A stretch of DNA of 64,000 bases from NCBI RefSeq assembly GCF_018332655.1, contig NZ_BOQL01000068.1, positions 20,610 to 84,609 on the forward strand. Direction: 5' to 3'. The first letter of the stretch is position 1. Every line of letters begins with the position of its first letter. The position numbers and the translations under genes were made by a program. This stretch comes from Actinoplanes auranticolor. Its GTDB lineage: Bacteria > Actinomycetota > Actinomycetes > Mycobacteriales > Micromonosporaceae. Of the stretch, positions 63,635-64,000 are shown one piece after another. The notes beneath the pieces were generated by a model. It searched no databases, was not told the DNA's origin, and worked only from the letters and a program-made list of their open reading frames with translations.

Positions 63635-63964
63635 GTGCCAACGTCGTTGACCACTCTCGCCACCCAGCACCTCGCCACGGCCCGGGACTCGTCCAGCGGG
63701 CGCAGCGCCCAGACCCTCGTCGGCGGGCACACGCACACCCTGCGGCAGACGCTGATCGCGCTGCGCGCCGGCGCGGCCCTGGACGAGCACGAGAACCCCG
63801 GGGAGGCGACCCTGCACGTCCTGGCCGGCCGGGTCCGCCTGGCCAGCGGGGACACGTCCACCGACGGGTCGGCCGGTGACCTGCTCGTCATTCCGGACGC
63901 GCGGCACAGCCTGACCGCGCTCGAGGACGCCGCCGTCCTGCTGACCGTGGCCAAGCTCGGGTAG
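63635..63964 (+). CDS. Cupin-fold protein
   Basis: The 109-residue single-domain cupin shows GGHTHTLRQTLIALRAGAAL, DEHENPGEATLHVLAGRVRL and GDLLVIPDARHSLTALEDAA, which carry the usual His/Glu metal-ligand positions. Similar small cupins accompany redox and nitrate genes in actinomycetes; no reaction is known. GTG at 63635 has AAGGAGA 5 bp upstream. It begins 11 bp after narK, so it is probably the last gene of the nar operon. Confidence 0.85.
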   Translation: MPTSLTTLATQHLATARDSSSGRSAQTLVGGHTHTLRQTLIALRAGAALDEHENPGEATLHVLAGRVRLASGDTSTDGSAGDLLVIPDARHSLTALEDAAVLLTVAKLG

Positions 63965-63976
63965 GCCGAAGGTCCC
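63963..63976. promoter_or_regulatory. DosR-box-like site at the right edge
   Basis: AGGCCGAAGGTCCC, 13 of 14 positions, overlapping the cupin stop region; its target gene would lie beyond the window. Confidence 0.4.
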
Positions 63977-64000
63977 GAAAGGTACGGCTGGGCGGCACTG

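Overview
This 64 kb window is very GC-rich, with strong third-position GC bias and dense, often overlapping genes. Its protein families point to an actinomycete, most likely of the Actinoplanes/Micromonosporaceae type; that assignment is inference from composition and gene content. I see no rRNA, tRNA, CRISPR array, prophage or intact transposase gene.

Layout. Positions 1-7.7 kb are ordinary chromosome: a WYL regulator facing a VOC-fold protein, a membrane-anchored alpha/beta hydrolase, a secreted GH15 glucoamylase-type enzyme divergent from a secreted heparinase II/III-like enzyme, and an aquaporin-family channel. From about 7.7 kb to the right edge almost everything belongs to one theme, survival and energy conservation without oxygen. 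8.3-14.0 kb holds cydA-cydB-cydD-cydC (bd oxidase and its assembly exporter). 14-30 kb is an accessory stretch of universal stress proteins (USPs), a DoxX membrane protein, CBS-domain, cyclic-nucleotide-binding-like, DUF4389, DUF1876 (Rv1738-like) and HPF-like ribosome proteins, an ABC-2 exporter and a zinc alcohol dehydrogenase. 30-33 kb holds adhE. 33.8-37.8 kb holds the probable master switch: a GAF-GAF histidine kinase closely resembling mycobacterial DosS/DevS and a NarL-family regulator closely resembling DosR/DevR. 37.8-48.8 kb carries pflA, pflB, an alcohol dehydrogenase, pyruvate phosphate dikinase, GAPDH, more USPs and a CBS-BON protein. 49-55 kb carries three Acg-type nitroreductase-like proteins and two CBS-BON proteins. 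55.7-63.6 kb is narGHJI-narK, followed by a cupin.

How it works together (inference). A 14-bp palindrome of the form GGGNC-N4-GNCCC, matching the known mycobacterial DosR box GGGACTTTNGNCCC, stands in front of most of these transcription units: cydA, doxX, the HPF-like gene, adhE, pflB, adh, ppdK, gap, nitroreductases, CBS genes and narG. The picture is a DosR-type hypoxia regulon gathered into one roughly 55 kb island. It would supply a high-affinity terminal oxidase, nitrate respiration, mixed-acid/ethanol fermentation, a gluconeogenic/PPi-linked pyruvate switch, ribosome hibernation and adenine-nucleotide sensing by USP and CBS proteins.

The second striking property is decay. Many regulon-type genes keep both their 5' and 3' ends but have lost the middle (aldolase, flavodoxin, a two-domain USP, a CBS protein, a cNMP-binding protein, a MalK-type ATPase, P-type ATPases). 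One P-type ATPase also has an internal segment of about 0.6 kb in inverted orientation, and narG carries a one-base frameshift. Whether this is biological erosion of a redundant regulon or assembly error cannot be decided from the sequence alone.
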